A stretch of DNA of 10,335 nucleotides from Chloroflexota bacterium. Its GTDB lineage: Bacteria; Chloroflexota; Limnocylindria; Limnocylindrales; CSP1-4. The notes under the pieces were generated by a model. The model saw only the letters and a list, made by a program, of their open reading frames with translations. It was not told where the DNA came from and searched no databases. Shown here one piece after another: positions 1-7,165 of the stretch (positions are counted from its first letter, which is position 1; the number at the start of each line of letters is the position of its first letter). Made by a program: the position numbers and the translations under genes. The DNA lies in the NCBI GenBank assembly GCA_021789355.1, contig JAJYJR010000161.1:1-10335 (forward strand), in the 5' to 3' direction.

Positions 1-204
1 CTGGTGGCCTCGGCGGGGATCGACTTCGCCGGCCTCGGGATCACCGGGCTGACCTACCCCGCCAACCTGGCCATCCCGATCATCCTGGTCTGGATGGTCA
101 TCGGCCTCGCGCTCCTCGTCTACTTCCGCATGCGCGCTCCCGAGCGCATCGACCAGACCGCGGAGCTGTATCTCTCCGGCGGCGAGACGGCAACCTCGGT
201 CTGA
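1..204 (+). CDS. Amino acid permease (APC superfamily), C-terminal fragment
   Basis: The reading frame is open from the first base of the window and ends with TGA at 202-204, so only the last 67 residues are visible and the start lies upstream. The fragment contains a hydrophobic membrane helix (about residues 24-43, rich in I, L, V and W) followed by a short basic stretch (FRMRAPERI) and a polar cytoplasmic tail. This helix-then-RxRxPE-tail layout is typical of the last transmembrane segment of APC-superfamily amino acid/polyamine permeases, which are proton- or sodium-coupled inner-membrane transporters. The substrate cannot be inferred. The gene converges on the minus-strand genes that follow, and a hairpin lies 30 bases after its stop. 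The family call rests on a single helix and tail, so another 12-helix secondary transporter is possible. Confidence 0.6.
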   Translation: MVASAGIDFAGLGITGLTYPANLAIPIILVWMVIGLALLVYFRMRAPERIDQTAELYLSGGETATSV

Positions 205-233
205 GGCGGCGCTGCGCCTGGGCAACCCTATGC

Positions 234-274
234 AACGGTGGCCGCGGCGGTTAGCTGCCGGAGCGGCCACCGTT
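234..274 (+). terminator. Hairpin terminator after the permease gene
   Basis: The arm AACGGTGGCCGC (234-245) is exactly complementary to GCGGCCACCGTT (263-274). This gives a perfect 12-bp stem, with a 17-base loop that can form a few further GGC/GCC pairs. It begins 30 bases after the permease stop, between genes that converge, which is the expected place for a terminator. There is no run of T after the stem, only TTCC, so it may act as a non-canonical or bidirectional terminator or help stabilise the 3' end of the mRNA. The symmetry is seen directly; the terminator role is inferred from position. Confidence 0.6.
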
Positions 275-360
275 CCAATCAACGGGCGCCGAACGCAGCG
301 CGGCTGAGCGGTTTGTCGGGGCAGCCCACCCGCGCGTACCAGCGGTACGCAGGGACCATC

Positions 361-579
361 TCAATCCTGGTCCACGAGGTGGAACACTTCCTCGACAGTG
401 CGGCCGAAGGCGTGCGCGATCCGCAGGGCCAGCGCGAGAGACGGCGCGTGGCTGCCCTTGTCCAGCACGACGATCGCCTGCCGCGTGCAGCCGACGCTGT
501 CAGCGAGCGCCTGCTAGGTCGTCTCCTTGGCCTCGAAGCGCAGCCGGCGGATCTGGTTCCGTATCTCGGCCTTCGCCAC
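361..579 (-). pseudogene. XRE-family HTH regulator interrupted by an amber codon
   Basis: On the minus strand a GTG at 577-579, with GGAGG ten bases upstream, opens a frame beginning VAKAEIRNQIRRLRFEAKET. The frame meets a TAG at 514-516 (codon 22) and continues as QALADSVGCTRQAIVVLDKG and then SLALALRIAHAFGRTVEEVF, ending at TGA 361-363. Read through, it is a 72-residue single-domain Cro/C1-type helix-turn-helix protein of the usual length for the short YozG-like transcriptional regulators. The consensus at the start of helix 2 is T-Q-x-x-L-A, and the TAG sits exactly where the Gln codon would be, so a single CAG-to-TAG change explains the damage. The rest of the frame has no stops or shifts, suggesting recent loss. 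A sequencing error or amber suppression are alternatives. Proteins of this type often sit beside a small membrane-protein gene, and one may precede it here. Confidence 0.7.
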
Positions 580-583
580 CGGA

Positions 584-670
584 TCACGTCCTCCGGTAGC
601 CGATGAGGGCGCCGACGTTCCAGGCCACCAGGCTGACCAAGAGGCAGGACCACCGGAGCAGCGACCTCAC
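584..670 (-). CDS. Possible one-helix membrane peptide upstream of the broken regulator
   Basis: A short minus-strand frame from a GTG at 668-670 to TGA at 584-586 encodes 28 residues beginning VRSLLRWSCLL and ending ALIGYRRT. It has one clear hydrophobic helix (about residues 8-22) flanked by arginines, as expected of a single-pass membrane peptide. Its stop lies four bases before the GTG of the helix-turn-helix pseudogene, and that gene's ribosome binding site overlaps its end. This spacing fits a two-gene operon of membrane protein plus short XRE regulator. A G-rich stretch (GCGGGGGTG) precedes the start. The same frame stays open upstream to a stop near 749, so this could be the C-terminal remnant of a longer, truncated membrane protein. 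It is too short to be sure it is real. Confidence 0.27.
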   Translation of the reverse strand: MRSLLRWSCLLVSLVAWNVGALIGYRRT

Positions 671-714
671 GGGTGGCACCCCCGCGGCAAACTGCCCAAG
701 GACGGGACGGAGTC

Positions 715-795
715 CTACCGCCTGATCCTGGATGGCCAACGCGCCTTACGGTGCGGAGCTCCGGGTTTCCGTGGCGGCTCTGGTGCGACAGTCAT
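715..795 (-). other. Short open frame overlapping the dmpI stop; possible stump of a lost operon gene
   Basis: The ATG at 793-795 overlaps the dmpI stop in an ATGA arrangement and is preceded by GGGAGGAACAGCC, a near-ideal ribosome binding site with 7-8 bases of spacing. These are the signals of a translationally coupled next gene. However, the frame runs only 26 codons (starting MTVAPEPPRKPGAPHRKARW) before TAG at 715-717. The peptide is rich in Pro and Arg and has no recognisable domain. The simplest reading is the 5' stump of a sixth operon gene whose body has been deleted or frameshifted. The alternative is that the overlap is chance and nothing is made. I do not recognise what the full gene was. 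Confidence 0.3.
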
Positions 796-1058
796 GGCTG
801 TTCCTCCCTGGACACTGGGAAGGACGGTAAGAGCGGGGGGTCCGGTCGGGAGGGGCCGATGGGTGCGCGGCCCGGGATGCGGGAGGCGGGGACCCCGCCG
901 ATCCCCCAGAGGCGCGGCGGCACCTCGTTGATCACCACACGCACACGATCGATGGGCGTGTCGAGCGTGTCGGAGACCGTCTCGGACACCCGCCGGATGA
1001 GCTCCTCGAGCATGTCCGGTGGCCGTCCCTCCAGGAGGTCGATCTTCACGAGTGGCAC
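792..1058 (-). CDS. dmpI: 4-oxalocrotonate (2-hydroxymuconate) tautomerase
   Basis: This enzyme ketonises 2-hydroxymuconate to 2-oxo-3-hexenedioate, the substrate of the decarboxylase encoded just upstream, in the meta-cleavage pathway in the cytoplasm. The protein begins M-PLVKIDLLEGR. After Met removal Pro1 is the catalytic base. Arg11 and Arg39 (in RVRVVINEVP) match the substrate-binding arginines of the family. Position 50 is Trp (LWGIGG), where the Pseudomonas enzyme has Phe. The start is a GTG with GGAGG seven bases upstream; the gap to dmpH is 27 bases. Classical members have about 62 residues. This frame runs to 88, and the extra tail after GVPAS is Pro/Arg/Ser-rich and looks like translated spacer, so an ancestral stop may have been lost. 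The catalytic core looks intact. It is the fifth gene of the operon, matching dmpI/xylH order. Confidence 0.9.
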   Translation of the reverse strand: MPLVKIDLLEGRPPDMLEELIRRVSETVSDTLDTPIDRVRVVINEVPPRLWGIGGVPASRIPGRAPIGPSRPDPPLLPSFPVSREEQP

Positions 1059-1085
1059 GGCGGAGCCTCCCCAGCGATCACGGCA

Positions 1086-1892
1086 TCAGTGACACGCGAG
1101 CGTGACCGACCCGATCCGCCCGAACGAGGCGGTCACGACGTCCCCGGGCCCGACCCGGACCACCGTCGTGAGTCCGCCGGACAGGACCAGGTCGCCCGCG
1201 TGCAGCCCTCGGCCGGATGCTGCCAGGCGGCGGACCAGCCACGCCACGGCGCGCGCGGGGTGCCCGAGCACAGCGGCGCCGGCCGCCGTCGCCATCAGTT
1301 CGCCGTTCTTCTCGAGCACGCAGCCCACCTCGGACAGATCGAACCCGACGGAGAGGGCCGCTCCGCCAATGGCGAATCGCGCGCCCGACGCGTTGTCGGC
1401 GACCACGTCGGGCAGGGTGAAGCGGTAGTCGCGGTAGCGAGAGTCCAGGATGTCAAGAGCGGGGAAGACGGCCTCCGTGGCGGCCAGGACGTGGACGGTG
1501 GTAACGGCGGGCCCCGCCAGGGCGCGGTGCAGCAAGAACGCGATCTCGGGCTCGACCCGGGGCTGGCCCAGCGACTCGACGGCGAGCGGCTCACCGGGCT
1601 CTAGCGCCATCCGGTCGGACAGGAAGCCATGGATCGGCTCGTGGACGTGCATCTCGTCCTGCTTGACCCGGCTGGTCAGACCGAGCTTCATCCCCACGAG
1701 CGCGGCGCCCGCCGCGAGGTGCAGCGCCCGCAGTTCGTCCTGGATCGCGTAGGCGTTGGCCGCCGACAGGTCGGGATACTCGTCGGTTAGCTGGGCGATC
1801 TGCGTGCGGGAGATGGCCGCGTCGTGGAGGCGGCGCGCGAGTTCCTTGATCGTCGCCGACCTCAGTCCCGCAGCAGACGCGGGTGCGGTCAT
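1086..1892 (-). CDS. dmpH: 4-oxalocrotonate decarboxylase (FAH-fold hydratase/decarboxylase family)
   Basis: The protein has 268 residues when started at the ATG 1890-1892, which has GGAGG ten bases upstream and lies four bases after the aldolase stop. A longer in-frame start at 1928 would overlap the aldolase gene and is less likely. The role is the metal-dependent decarboxylation of 2-oxo-3-hexenedioate to 2-hydroxypenta-2,4-dienoate. Family features seen are GMKLGLTSR (67-75), the metal pair ExE in RVEPEIAF (Glu114, Glu116), and LPDVVADNASGARFAIGG, a stretch I associate with the decarboxylase branch rather than the hydratase branch. The third metal position, Glu in the paralogue DmpE, is Asp147 here (ALDILDSR). 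The assignment as decarboxylase rather than hydratase relies on this stretch and on its place between dmpG and dmpI. Related decarboxylases and hydratases form a complex, and both partners are present in this operon. Confidence 0.83.
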   Translation of the reverse strand: MTAPASAAGLRSATIKELARRLHDAAISRTQIAQLTDEYPDLSAANAYAIQDELRALHLAAGAALVGMKLGLTSRVKQDEMHVHEPIHGFLSDRMALEPGEPLAVESLGQPRVEPEIAFLLHRALAGPAVTTVHVLAATEAVFPALDILDSRYRDYRFTLPDVVADNASGARFAIGGAALSVGFDLSEVGCVLEKNGELMATAAGAAVLGHPARAVAWLVRRLAASGRGLHAGDLVLSGGLTTVVRVGPGDVVTASFGRIGSVTLACH

Positions 1893-1896
1893 GGTT

Positions 1897-2988
1897 TCAG
1901 GTCCTCCGCGACAGCTCGAGGGCGACATCCACGATCATGTCCTCCTGCCCCCCGACGACCTTGCGTCGGCCGAGCTCCAACAGGATCTCGCGCGCATCGA
2001 CGCCGAAACGCTCGGCGGCGCGCTCGGCATGGAACAGGAAGCTCGAGTAGACCCCCGCGTAGCCCAGGGTGAGGGCCGACCGGTCGATGATCTGCTCGCG
2101 GGGCATGATCGGGCGGACCACGTCCTCGGCCACGTCCATGATCCCGAGCGGGTCGACACCCGTGGCGTAGCCGAGCTTCTCGCTGACGGCCACCAGGACC
2201 TCCGTCGGGCAGTTGCCGGCCCCCGCCCCGAGGCCGCGCGAGCACCCATCGACCTGATCGGCACCCTCCTCCAGTGCGCCGATGCTGTTGGCGACCGCGA
2301 GCGAGAGGTTGTTGTGGGCGTGGATACCGACCTGCGTGGTCGGGCGTAGGCCGGCCTTCAGCTCGGCCACCCGAGCGCGCGCGTCATGGGTGGTCATGGC
2401 GCCCGCCGAGTCGACGACGTAGACCGTCTCGGCCCCCGCGTCCTCCATGATGCGGGCCTGCTCGAGCAGCCGCTCGGGCTGCAGCATGTGGGCCATCATC
2501 AGGAAGCCGACGGCCTCCATGCCAAGATCGCGTGCGGTGCGGAGATGCTGGATGGCGATGTCGGCCTCGGTGCAGTGGGTGGCAATGCGCGCCACGCTGG
2601 CACCCAACTCGAACACCACCTCGAGGTCGGAGGCGAGGCCGATGCCCGGGATGAGCAGGATGGCGATCTTCGCGTGCCGCACGGCCCCCGCCGCGGCGCG
2701 GATCAGTTCGCGCTCCTCGACCTTCGAGAAGCCGTAATTGAAGGATGAGCCGCCGAGCCCGTCGCCGTGGCTGACCTCGATGACGGGGACGCCCGCCCGA
2801 TCGAGGGCGCCTGCGATGGCCGCCGCCTGCTCCGGAGTGTACTGGTGCCGCAGAGCGTGGCTACCGTCACGCAGGGTCGAGTCGGTGAGACGGTAGGTGC
2901 GCCCGGGACCATCGCCCTCGGCGGTCGCGGCGGTCGCGGGGGTCCCGTACGTGCTGGCATCGTCGCCGCGCACGTTCGTGCCGCTCAT
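1897..2988 (-). CDS. dmpG: 4-hydroxy-2-oxovalerate aldolase
   Basis: A 363-residue class II pyruvate aldolase that splits 4-hydroxy-2-oxovalerate into pyruvate and acetaldehyde. The HMG-CoA-lyase-like TIM barrel is visible from about residue 31. [11 protein letters not shown] carries the catalytic Arg40, Asp41 and His44, and GIHAHNN (His223, His225) supplies the divalent metal ligands together with Asp41. Tyr314 in [12 protein letters not shown] fits the conserved C-terminal-domain tyrosine. Residues 261-363 form the DmpG communication domain that contacts DmpF, so that toxic acetaldehyde can be channelled to the dehydrogenase. The start is an ATG overlapping the dmpF stop (ATGA, 2985-2988), indicating translational coupling. 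The N-terminus is about 25-30 residues longer than usual, and this extension is Ala/Thr/Gly-rich and probably disordered. Membership is clear. Confidence 0.95.
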   Translation of the reverse strand: MSGTNVRGDDASTYGTPATAATAEGDGPGRTYRLTDSTLRDGSHALRHQYTPEQAAAIAGALDRAGVPVIEVSHGDGLGGSSFNYGFSKVEERELIRAAAGAVRHAKIAILLIPGIGLASDLEVVFELGASVARIATHCTEADIAIQHLRTARDLGMEAVGFLMMAHMLQPERLLEQARIMEDAGAETVYVVDSAGAMTTHDARARVAELKAGLRPTTQVGIHAHNNLSLAVANSIGALEEGADQVDGCSRGLGAGAGNCPTEVLVAVSEKLGYATGVDPLGIMDVAEDVVRPIMPREQIIDRSALTLGYAGVYSSFLFHAERAAERFGVDAREILLELGRRKVVGGQEDMIVDVALELSRRT

Positions 2989-3920
2989 GCTGCCGACCCC
3001 GTGGTAAGCCGTTCGGCCACCAGCGTCTCGCCCACCCGCACCGCCGACGCGGTCATGATGTCGAGGTTCCCCGCATAGGGCGGCAGGTAGTCGCCGTTGC
3101 CGGTGACCTCGAGGAAGACCGAGACCCGGGAGGCGGCGGCCCCGCCCGGCGTGGCGAAGGGTCCCTCGTCGAAGACGACACCCTTGACGCGGTAGCCGGG
3201 CACGTAGGCCCGGACCTCGGCAGCCATGGCCGCGATGCTCGCCTCGATGGCGGGACGGTCGGCGCCGTCGGGCAGCGCGCAGTAGACGGTGTTGCGCATG
3301 AGGATGGGCGGCTCGGCCGGGTTCAGCACGATGATCGCTTTGCCATACGCGGCGCCCCCTATCGACTCGAGGCCGTGTGCCGTAGTCTCGGTGAACTCGT
3401 CGATGTTGGCGCGTGTGCCCGGGCCCGCCGAGCGCGAGGCGACGGTGCTGACGATCTCCGCGTAGGGGACCGGCGTGACGCGTGACACGGCAGCCACCAT
3501 GGGGATGGTCGCCTGCCCGCCGCAGGTGATCAGGTTGAGGTTCGGCCGCGCGAGATGCGCGTGCAGGTTGACCGGCGGAATGACCGGGGGCCCCACCGCG
3601 GCCGGGGTCAGGTCGATGGCGATCATCCGCGCCGCCTCGTAGCGCCGCGCGTTCGCGGCGTGCACCTTCGCGCTGGTCGCCTCGAAGACGATCCGCACGC
3701 CCAGGCGCTCCGCGTTCGCGAACAGCCAGTCGGCTCCCTCAGCCGTCGTCTCGACGCCCCAGTCCCGCGCCTTGGCGAGGCCGTCGGAGGCCGGGTCGAT
3801 GCCCACCAGCGCGACGGGCTCCAAGCGTTCCGAGCGCAGCAGCTTGCGCAGCAGGTCGGTGCCGATGTTGCCGGAGCCGACGATCGCAACCGGGACGCGC
3901 CTGTGGTGGGCAGCAACCAT
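2985..3920 (-). CDS. dmpF: Acetaldehyde dehydrogenase (acetylating)
   Basis: A 311-residue enzyme of the family's usual length, which oxidises acetaldehyde with NAD+ and CoA to acetyl-CoA. The N-terminal Rossmann motif [14 protein letters not shown] (11-24) binds the nucleotide. Cys133 in [11 protein letters not shown] is the acyl-enzyme nucleophile. [17 protein letters not shown] and the C-terminal [10 protein letters not shown] are family signatures. The ATG at 3918-3920 follows AGGGAGGAGCC, a strong ribosome binding site, and lies 10 bases after the dmpE stop. The stop overlaps the dmpG start by four bases. DmpF and DmpG are known to assemble into a bifunctional complex with an internal tunnel, and the coupling here suits equimolar synthesis. 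The homologous MhpF acts in phenylpropionate degradation, but the dmpH and dmpI neighbours favour the Dmp pathway. Confidence 0.95.
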   Translation of the reverse strand: MVAAHHRRVPVAIVGSGNIGTDLLRKLLRSERLEPVALVGIDPASDGLAKARDWGVETTAEGADWLFANAERLGVRIVFEATSAKVHAANARRYEAARMIAIDLTPAAVGPPVIPPVNLHAHLARPNLNLITCGGQATIPMVAAVSRVTPVPYAEIVSTVASRSAGPGTRANIDEFTETTAHGLESIGGAAYGKAIIVLNPAEPPILMRNTVYCALPDGADRPAIEASIAAMAAEVRAYVPGYRVKGVVFDEGPFATPGGAAASRVSVFLEVTGNGDYLPPYAGNLDIMTASAVRVGETLVAERLTTGSAA

Positions 3921-3930
3921 GGCTCCTCCC

Positions 3931-4728
3931 TTACGTGAAACGGACGGTGACCGACCCGAGCCGGTCGAAGCGGGCGCGGAACGCGTCCCCGGCCGCCGCC
4001 GGCACAGAGCCGTGGAGGGCGCCCGGCATGATCAGCTGGCCGGCCTCGAGCGTGACCCCCAGGGCGCCGAGCGTGTTCGCCGCCCATGCGACGGCCTCCG
4101 CCGGGTTCCCGAGGGCGGCCGCGCCCGCTCCGGTGGCGACCACCTCGCCCCTTCGTTCGAGCACGACTCCGATGGTGCGGAGGTCGAGGCCATCGATCGA
4201 CGTGAGCTGCCCGCCGACCGTGACGAACGCCGCCGAGGCGAGGTCCGCGATGGTGTCGGCGAGCCCGATCCGCCAGGCCTCGATGCGGGAGTCGATGATC
4301 TCGAGGGCGGGTGCCACGCCGGCCGTCGCGCGCAGGGCGTCGAGCGCGGTGACGCCCGGGCCGCGCAGCGGGGAGGTCAGCACGAACGCGATCTCAGCCT
4401 CGATGCGGGGCTGGATCAGGGAGGCGGCGCGGATCGCGCGCCCTTCAGGGACCATGAACCCTGACAGGATCGGCCCGTAGTCGGGCTGGTCGACGCCCAG
4501 CTGCTCCTGCATGGCGCGCGAGGTCAGGCCGAGCTTCCAGCCCACGATCGACTCGCCCGCCCGCAGCCGGTGTCCCACCACGACCCGCTGGACCGCGTAC
4601 GCGTCGGCGGCGGACATCCCCTCGTGCGTCTGGGTGAGTGGCGGCACGGCCGACCGGGTCAGCCAGGCCTCATGCAGGCCGGACCCCAGCGCGTCGATCG
4701 TCGCGTCGTCGAGGGGGCGCGCCGTCAC
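3931..4728 (-). CDS. dmpE: 2-oxopent-4-enoate (2-hydroxypenta-2,4-dienoate) hydratase
   Basis: A 265-residue member of the MhpD/DmpE hydratase family that adds water to 2-hydroxypenta-2,4-dienoate to give 4-hydroxy-2-oxovalerate, the aldolase substrate. GWKLGLTSR (63-71) and RIEAEIAF (Glu110, Glu112), followed by Glu143 in ALEIIDSR, reproduce the three-carboxylate metal site with the family spacing (2 and 31 residues). The chosen start is the GTG at 4726-4728, with GGGGAGGG seven bases upstream. A longer frame to 4773 has no good initiation signal. It is a clear paralogue of DmpH, and the two are told apart by operon position and by the decarboxylase-type stretch in DmpH. It is the first gene of the block. 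I see no convincing promoter directly upstream, so transcription may start within the 4729-5517 gap or come from the gene beyond it. Confidence 0.87.
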   Translation of the reverse strand: MTARPLDDATIDALGSGLHEAWLTRSAVPPLTQTHEGMSAADAYAVQRVVVGHRLRAGESIVGWKLGLTSRAMQEQLGVDQPDYGPILSGFMVPEGRAIRAASLIQPRIEAEIAFVLTSPLRGPGVTALDALRATAGVAPALEIIDSRIEAWRIGLADTIADLASAAFVTVGGQLTSIDGLDLRTIGVVLERRGEVVATGAGAAALGNPAEAVAWAANTLGALGVTLEAGQLIMPGALHGSVPAAAGDAFRARFDRLGSVTVRFT

Positions 4729-5106
4729 GTTGCGGCCCTCCCCGCGTCGGGCGCGCCCGTCTTGCTCCCCCACATGCCCACGATCACCTCGCGGCTCTCC
4801 CGCGGTGCGTGCCCATGCGCAACACTGAGTCGCCCGGCCCGCAGCGGTCGCCCCAACGTGGATCGTAACGAGCGCAGGTCCGGTTGCTCGCCCACACGTG
4901 GACCTCGCTGACGGGTCCGAGATCCCATCGCCTGCATCATGATATGGGGAACCGCCGCATCGAACCGGCGAGGGGTGCGCGAACTACTCGGCCGGGGTGA
5001 TCGACGTTCCACCTGCGTCAGCGAGACTCGCGATTCGCGAGGCCTGACCGAGCACGCTCGACCTCCCGATGGCATCAGCAGTTGATCAGGCACACGCCGG
5101 TTCTCG

Positions 5107-5148
5107 GCGGATCCAACGGCAGCTTGTCGAGTCGTTGGGCGGATCCGC
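5107..5148. repeat. Interrupted inverted repeat in the gap before dmpE
   Basis: GCGGATCCAACG (5107-5118) faces CGTTGGGCGGATCCGC (5133-5148). Eight outer pairs (GCGGATCC/GGATCCGC) and four inner pairs (AACG/CGTT) match, with four unpaired bases (GGGC, 5137-5140) on one side and a 14-base loop. Both arms contain GGATCC. It could fold as a hairpin in RNA or be a protein-binding site. It lies in the non-coding gap about 380 bases upstream of dmpE. No function is evident. Confidence 0.4.
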
Positions 5149-5486
5149 TCGCCCGGCACAGGACCTGCCCGCAGAGCCGCACTCAAGGGCGGGTTCAGTA
5201 GTCGGGACCCGGGGCGCCGCCCCGCACGGCAACTCGCCCGGCCCCGACTGGCCGCAGTCCGAAACGCGCTGGCCAGGCCCTGGGGATGGCAGCAGCGCGC
5301 CTGTGCCCGCTCGCGTTCAACTCCCTTGAGCCGCGCCACCTCGAGTGCGATCCGGGCGTCGAACAACGGAACTGGGAGGCGAGCGGCTGGGTCGATCCCG
5401 CCAGCGGCCGTGCCCGCCCCCGGTTCAGCAGCACGGCCGCAATGGACAGACCGGGGGCAGCAGCGGTTGCTGGTCGTGCTCCGAGT

Positions 5487-5508
5487 CGTGCGGTGACGGC
5501 GCCGCACG
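5487..5508 (-). terminator. Hairpin just after the thiamine-diphosphate enzyme gene
   Basis: CGTGCGG and CCGCACG form a perfect 7-bp stem with an 8-base loop, beginning 9 bases past the stop of the minus-strand gene at 5518. The position suits a terminator or an mRNA 3'-end stabiliser. There is no T-run after it, so it is not a textbook intrinsic terminator. If it terminates, the downstream dmp genes would need their own promoter. Confidence 0.35.
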
Positions 5509-5517
5509 CGACCGCCC

Positions 5518-7122
5518 TCAGAACTGGTAGCCAGTGCCATCGATCCGAACCGGAAGCAACCGGACACCGCTGTCCCGAACCGCGGCCGCCACCGACCGAG
5601 CCAAGGCGGCCGTCGTCTCGACCTCGTAGATGGCCACGCCGAAGGCGCGGCCGAGTGCGGCGAAGTCGGGGTTGGCGAACGTGGTGCCCTCAGTGGGGAG
5701 CCCCGCACGCAGTTGTGCGCGGCGAATCAACTCGAGGCTACCGTCGACGAATACCACGATAAGGATGTCGACCCCGAGGCGAACCAGAGTCTCAAGTTCG
5801 CCCAGGTACATGCTCAATCCCCCGTCGCCGACGAACGCCACCGTCGGGCGGTTCGGCAGGGCGAGCCTGAGCGATGTGGCAACCGGGATCGAGTAACCCA
5901 TCGACGAGAGCCCGTTGGCGACGAAGAACGTCCGCGGCTCGAACGCCTGCCAGACCTGGCCCACCAGCATCTTGTGCGCGCCGACGTCGCAGGTCGCGAG
6001 GGCCGAGGGAGGCAACGCAGCTCGAACGGCCTCCACGACGTGCCATGGCTGGAGCCGAGCTCCGGACGGACGGACGTGGGCGTGCAGTCGTGCCTGGTGC
6101 GTGGAGATCGCCACCAGATCCCAGCTAGAGCCGCGCCGCGAGGCTGCAAGGCGCCGCAGCGTCGCCTCCACGTCGCCCACGAGTTCGACCTCCGCGGGGT
6201 AGAAACGGTCGAGGTTCGGCACGTCGTCGAGGTGGATCACCGGAGCTGCAAACCGCCAGGGTTTGTCGAACTCCACCGGGTCAACCCCGACCAACAGCAG
6301 CAAGTCGGCCGCCTTCAGAAAGTCGACAACCAAGTCGTCACCGGCCATCTCAAGCGTGCCAAGGAAGAATGGGTCGTCCTCGCGCATCACCCCCTTGGCT
6401 TTGGGCAAGACGGCCACAGGCATCGCCCCGGCGTGGGCCAGCTCGACCAGCCCTCGAGCGATTCCGGGCTCACGAGCGTTCAGGCCCGCCACGATCGCAG
6501 GACGCTGCGCTCCCGCCAGCAGGCTGCGCGCCCGGTTGAGGGCCGGGCCCGCTGGGCGGACGCGTGCGGACTTGGCACTGTCGCCCACGCCGGTCGCCGC
6601 GCCCCGCCAGGGGCTGGTCGCCACGTCCGCCGCAAGGCTTAGATGGACTGGTCCGGGACGCGGTCGCATTGAGTCGGCGATGGCTGCGCAGATTTCGAGG
6701 CCCGCGTTGTCGGGCGTCAGCGCGACTGATCGCTTGGAAGCGGCGGTGTACAGCGCGGTCAGATCGAGGGACTGGTGGGTGGTCCCGGGCGGCGCCGAAC
6801 GAGCCAGCGCGCCGGTCAGGCTGACCACTGGTGCGCGCTCAAGCATCGCACTCGCCACGCCTGTGACCATGTTGGTTGCGCCGGGCCCCAAGGTCGAGAT
6901 GCAGATACCGGGGCGCCCGGTGAGTTCCCCGTAGCCACCTGCCATGAACGCCGCCGCATTCTCGTGATGGACAAGCACAGGGCGGACGCCTGCGCGTCGC
7001 AGGGCATCGATCAGTACCACGACTTCCCCGCCTGGGTAGCCGAAGGCGAACGGCGTGCCCGTCGCCGCGAGGGCTTGGGCGACCACGTCCGCGACGCTGG
7101 CGGGCTCGCGCTGGTGGCTCAC
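5518..7122 (-). CDS. Thiamine-diphosphate-dependent enzyme, acetolactate-synthase-like
   Basis: A 534-residue protein with the three-domain layout of the pyruvate oxidase/acetolactate synthase/benzoylformate decarboxylase superfamily. The N-terminal pyrimidine-binding domain has GYPGGEVVVLIDAL and Glu54 in LVHHENAAAFMAGGYGELTG, the glutamate that activates the cofactor. The central domain spans about residues 190-330. The C-terminal domain carries ANGLSSMGYSIP and VGDGGLSMYLGELETLV (GDGG 432-435). Asp460 in VFVDGSLELI replaces the usual second Asn of the metal motif, and Asp is known at this position in some subfamilies. The start is a GTG (7120-7122) with GGAGG ten bases upstream; a nearer ATG is out of frame. 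Such enzymes decarboxylate 2-oxo acids or ligate the resulting aldehyde, and the specific reaction cannot be read here. Benzoylformate- or phenylpyruvate-type decarboxylation, or carboligation of pyruvate, are possibilities. The gene diverges from a GntR-family regulator that probably controls it. Confidence 0.85.
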   Translation of the reverse strand: MSHQREPASVADVVAQALAATGTPFAFGYPGGEVVVLIDALRRAGVRPVLVHHENAAAFMAGGYGELTGRPGICISTLGPGATNMVTGVASAMLERAPVVSLTGALARSAPPGTTHQSLDLTALYTAASKRSVALTPDNAGLEICAAIADSMRPRPGPVHLSLAADVATSPWRGAATGVGDSAKSARVRPAGPALNRARSLLAGAQRPAIVAGLNAREPGIARGLVELAHAGAMPVAVLPKAKGVMREDDPFFLGTLEMAGDDLVVDFLKAADLLLLVGVDPVEFDKPWRFAAPVIHLDDVPNLDRFYPAEVELVGDVEATLRRLAASRRGSSWDLVAISTHQARLHAHVRPSGARLQPWHVVEAVRAALPPSALATCDVGAHKMLVGQVWQAFEPRTFFVANGLSSMGYSIPVATSLRLALPNRPTVAFVGDGGLSMYLGELETLVRLGVDILIVVFVDGSLELIRRAQLRAGLPTEGTTFANPDFAALGRAFGVAIYEVETTAALARSVAAAVRDSGVRLLPVRIDGTGYQF

Positions 7123-7165
7123 TGCGAGGCATCCTCCTGACCAGTCCCGCGTCTGGGCAACTGCG

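Larger units (their letters stand above)
4729..5517. other. Gap of about 790 bases with no defensible gene
   Basis: No frame on either strand here has a recognisable domain. The long minus-strand frame across it (4725-5708) overlaps the 3' end of the thiamine-diphosphate enzyme gene and is rich in Arg, Ser and Pro, as expected of a random GC-rich frame. One detail merits notice: that frame ends in a TGA (4725-4727) overlapping the dmpE start as GTGA, which would be normal if the frame were the tail of a lost upstream operon gene. The region also holds an interrupted inverted repeat (5107-5148) and a hairpin (5487-5508). It may be the scar of a deleted or decayed gene, or a long regulatory leader. 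Confidence 0.5.

Noticed and set aside
4760..4930. A stretch reading GPVSEVHVWASN on the minus strand, resembling a Gfo/Idh oxidoreductase motif
   Set aside because: The similarity covers only about a dozen residues, stops in frame on both sides are close, and neighbouring motifs of that family are absent.
4725..5708. Minus-strand open frame of 327 codons across the gap and into the thiamine-diphosphate enzyme gene
   Set aside because: It overlaps the enzyme gene in another frame, is Arg/Ser/Pro-rich and shows no domain. Only its end, which overlaps the dmpE start, is of interest.
5713..6642. Plus-strand open frame of 309 codons inside the thiamine-diphosphate enzyme gene
   Set aside because: It is antisense to conserved cofactor-binding motifs and has the composition of a shadow frame.
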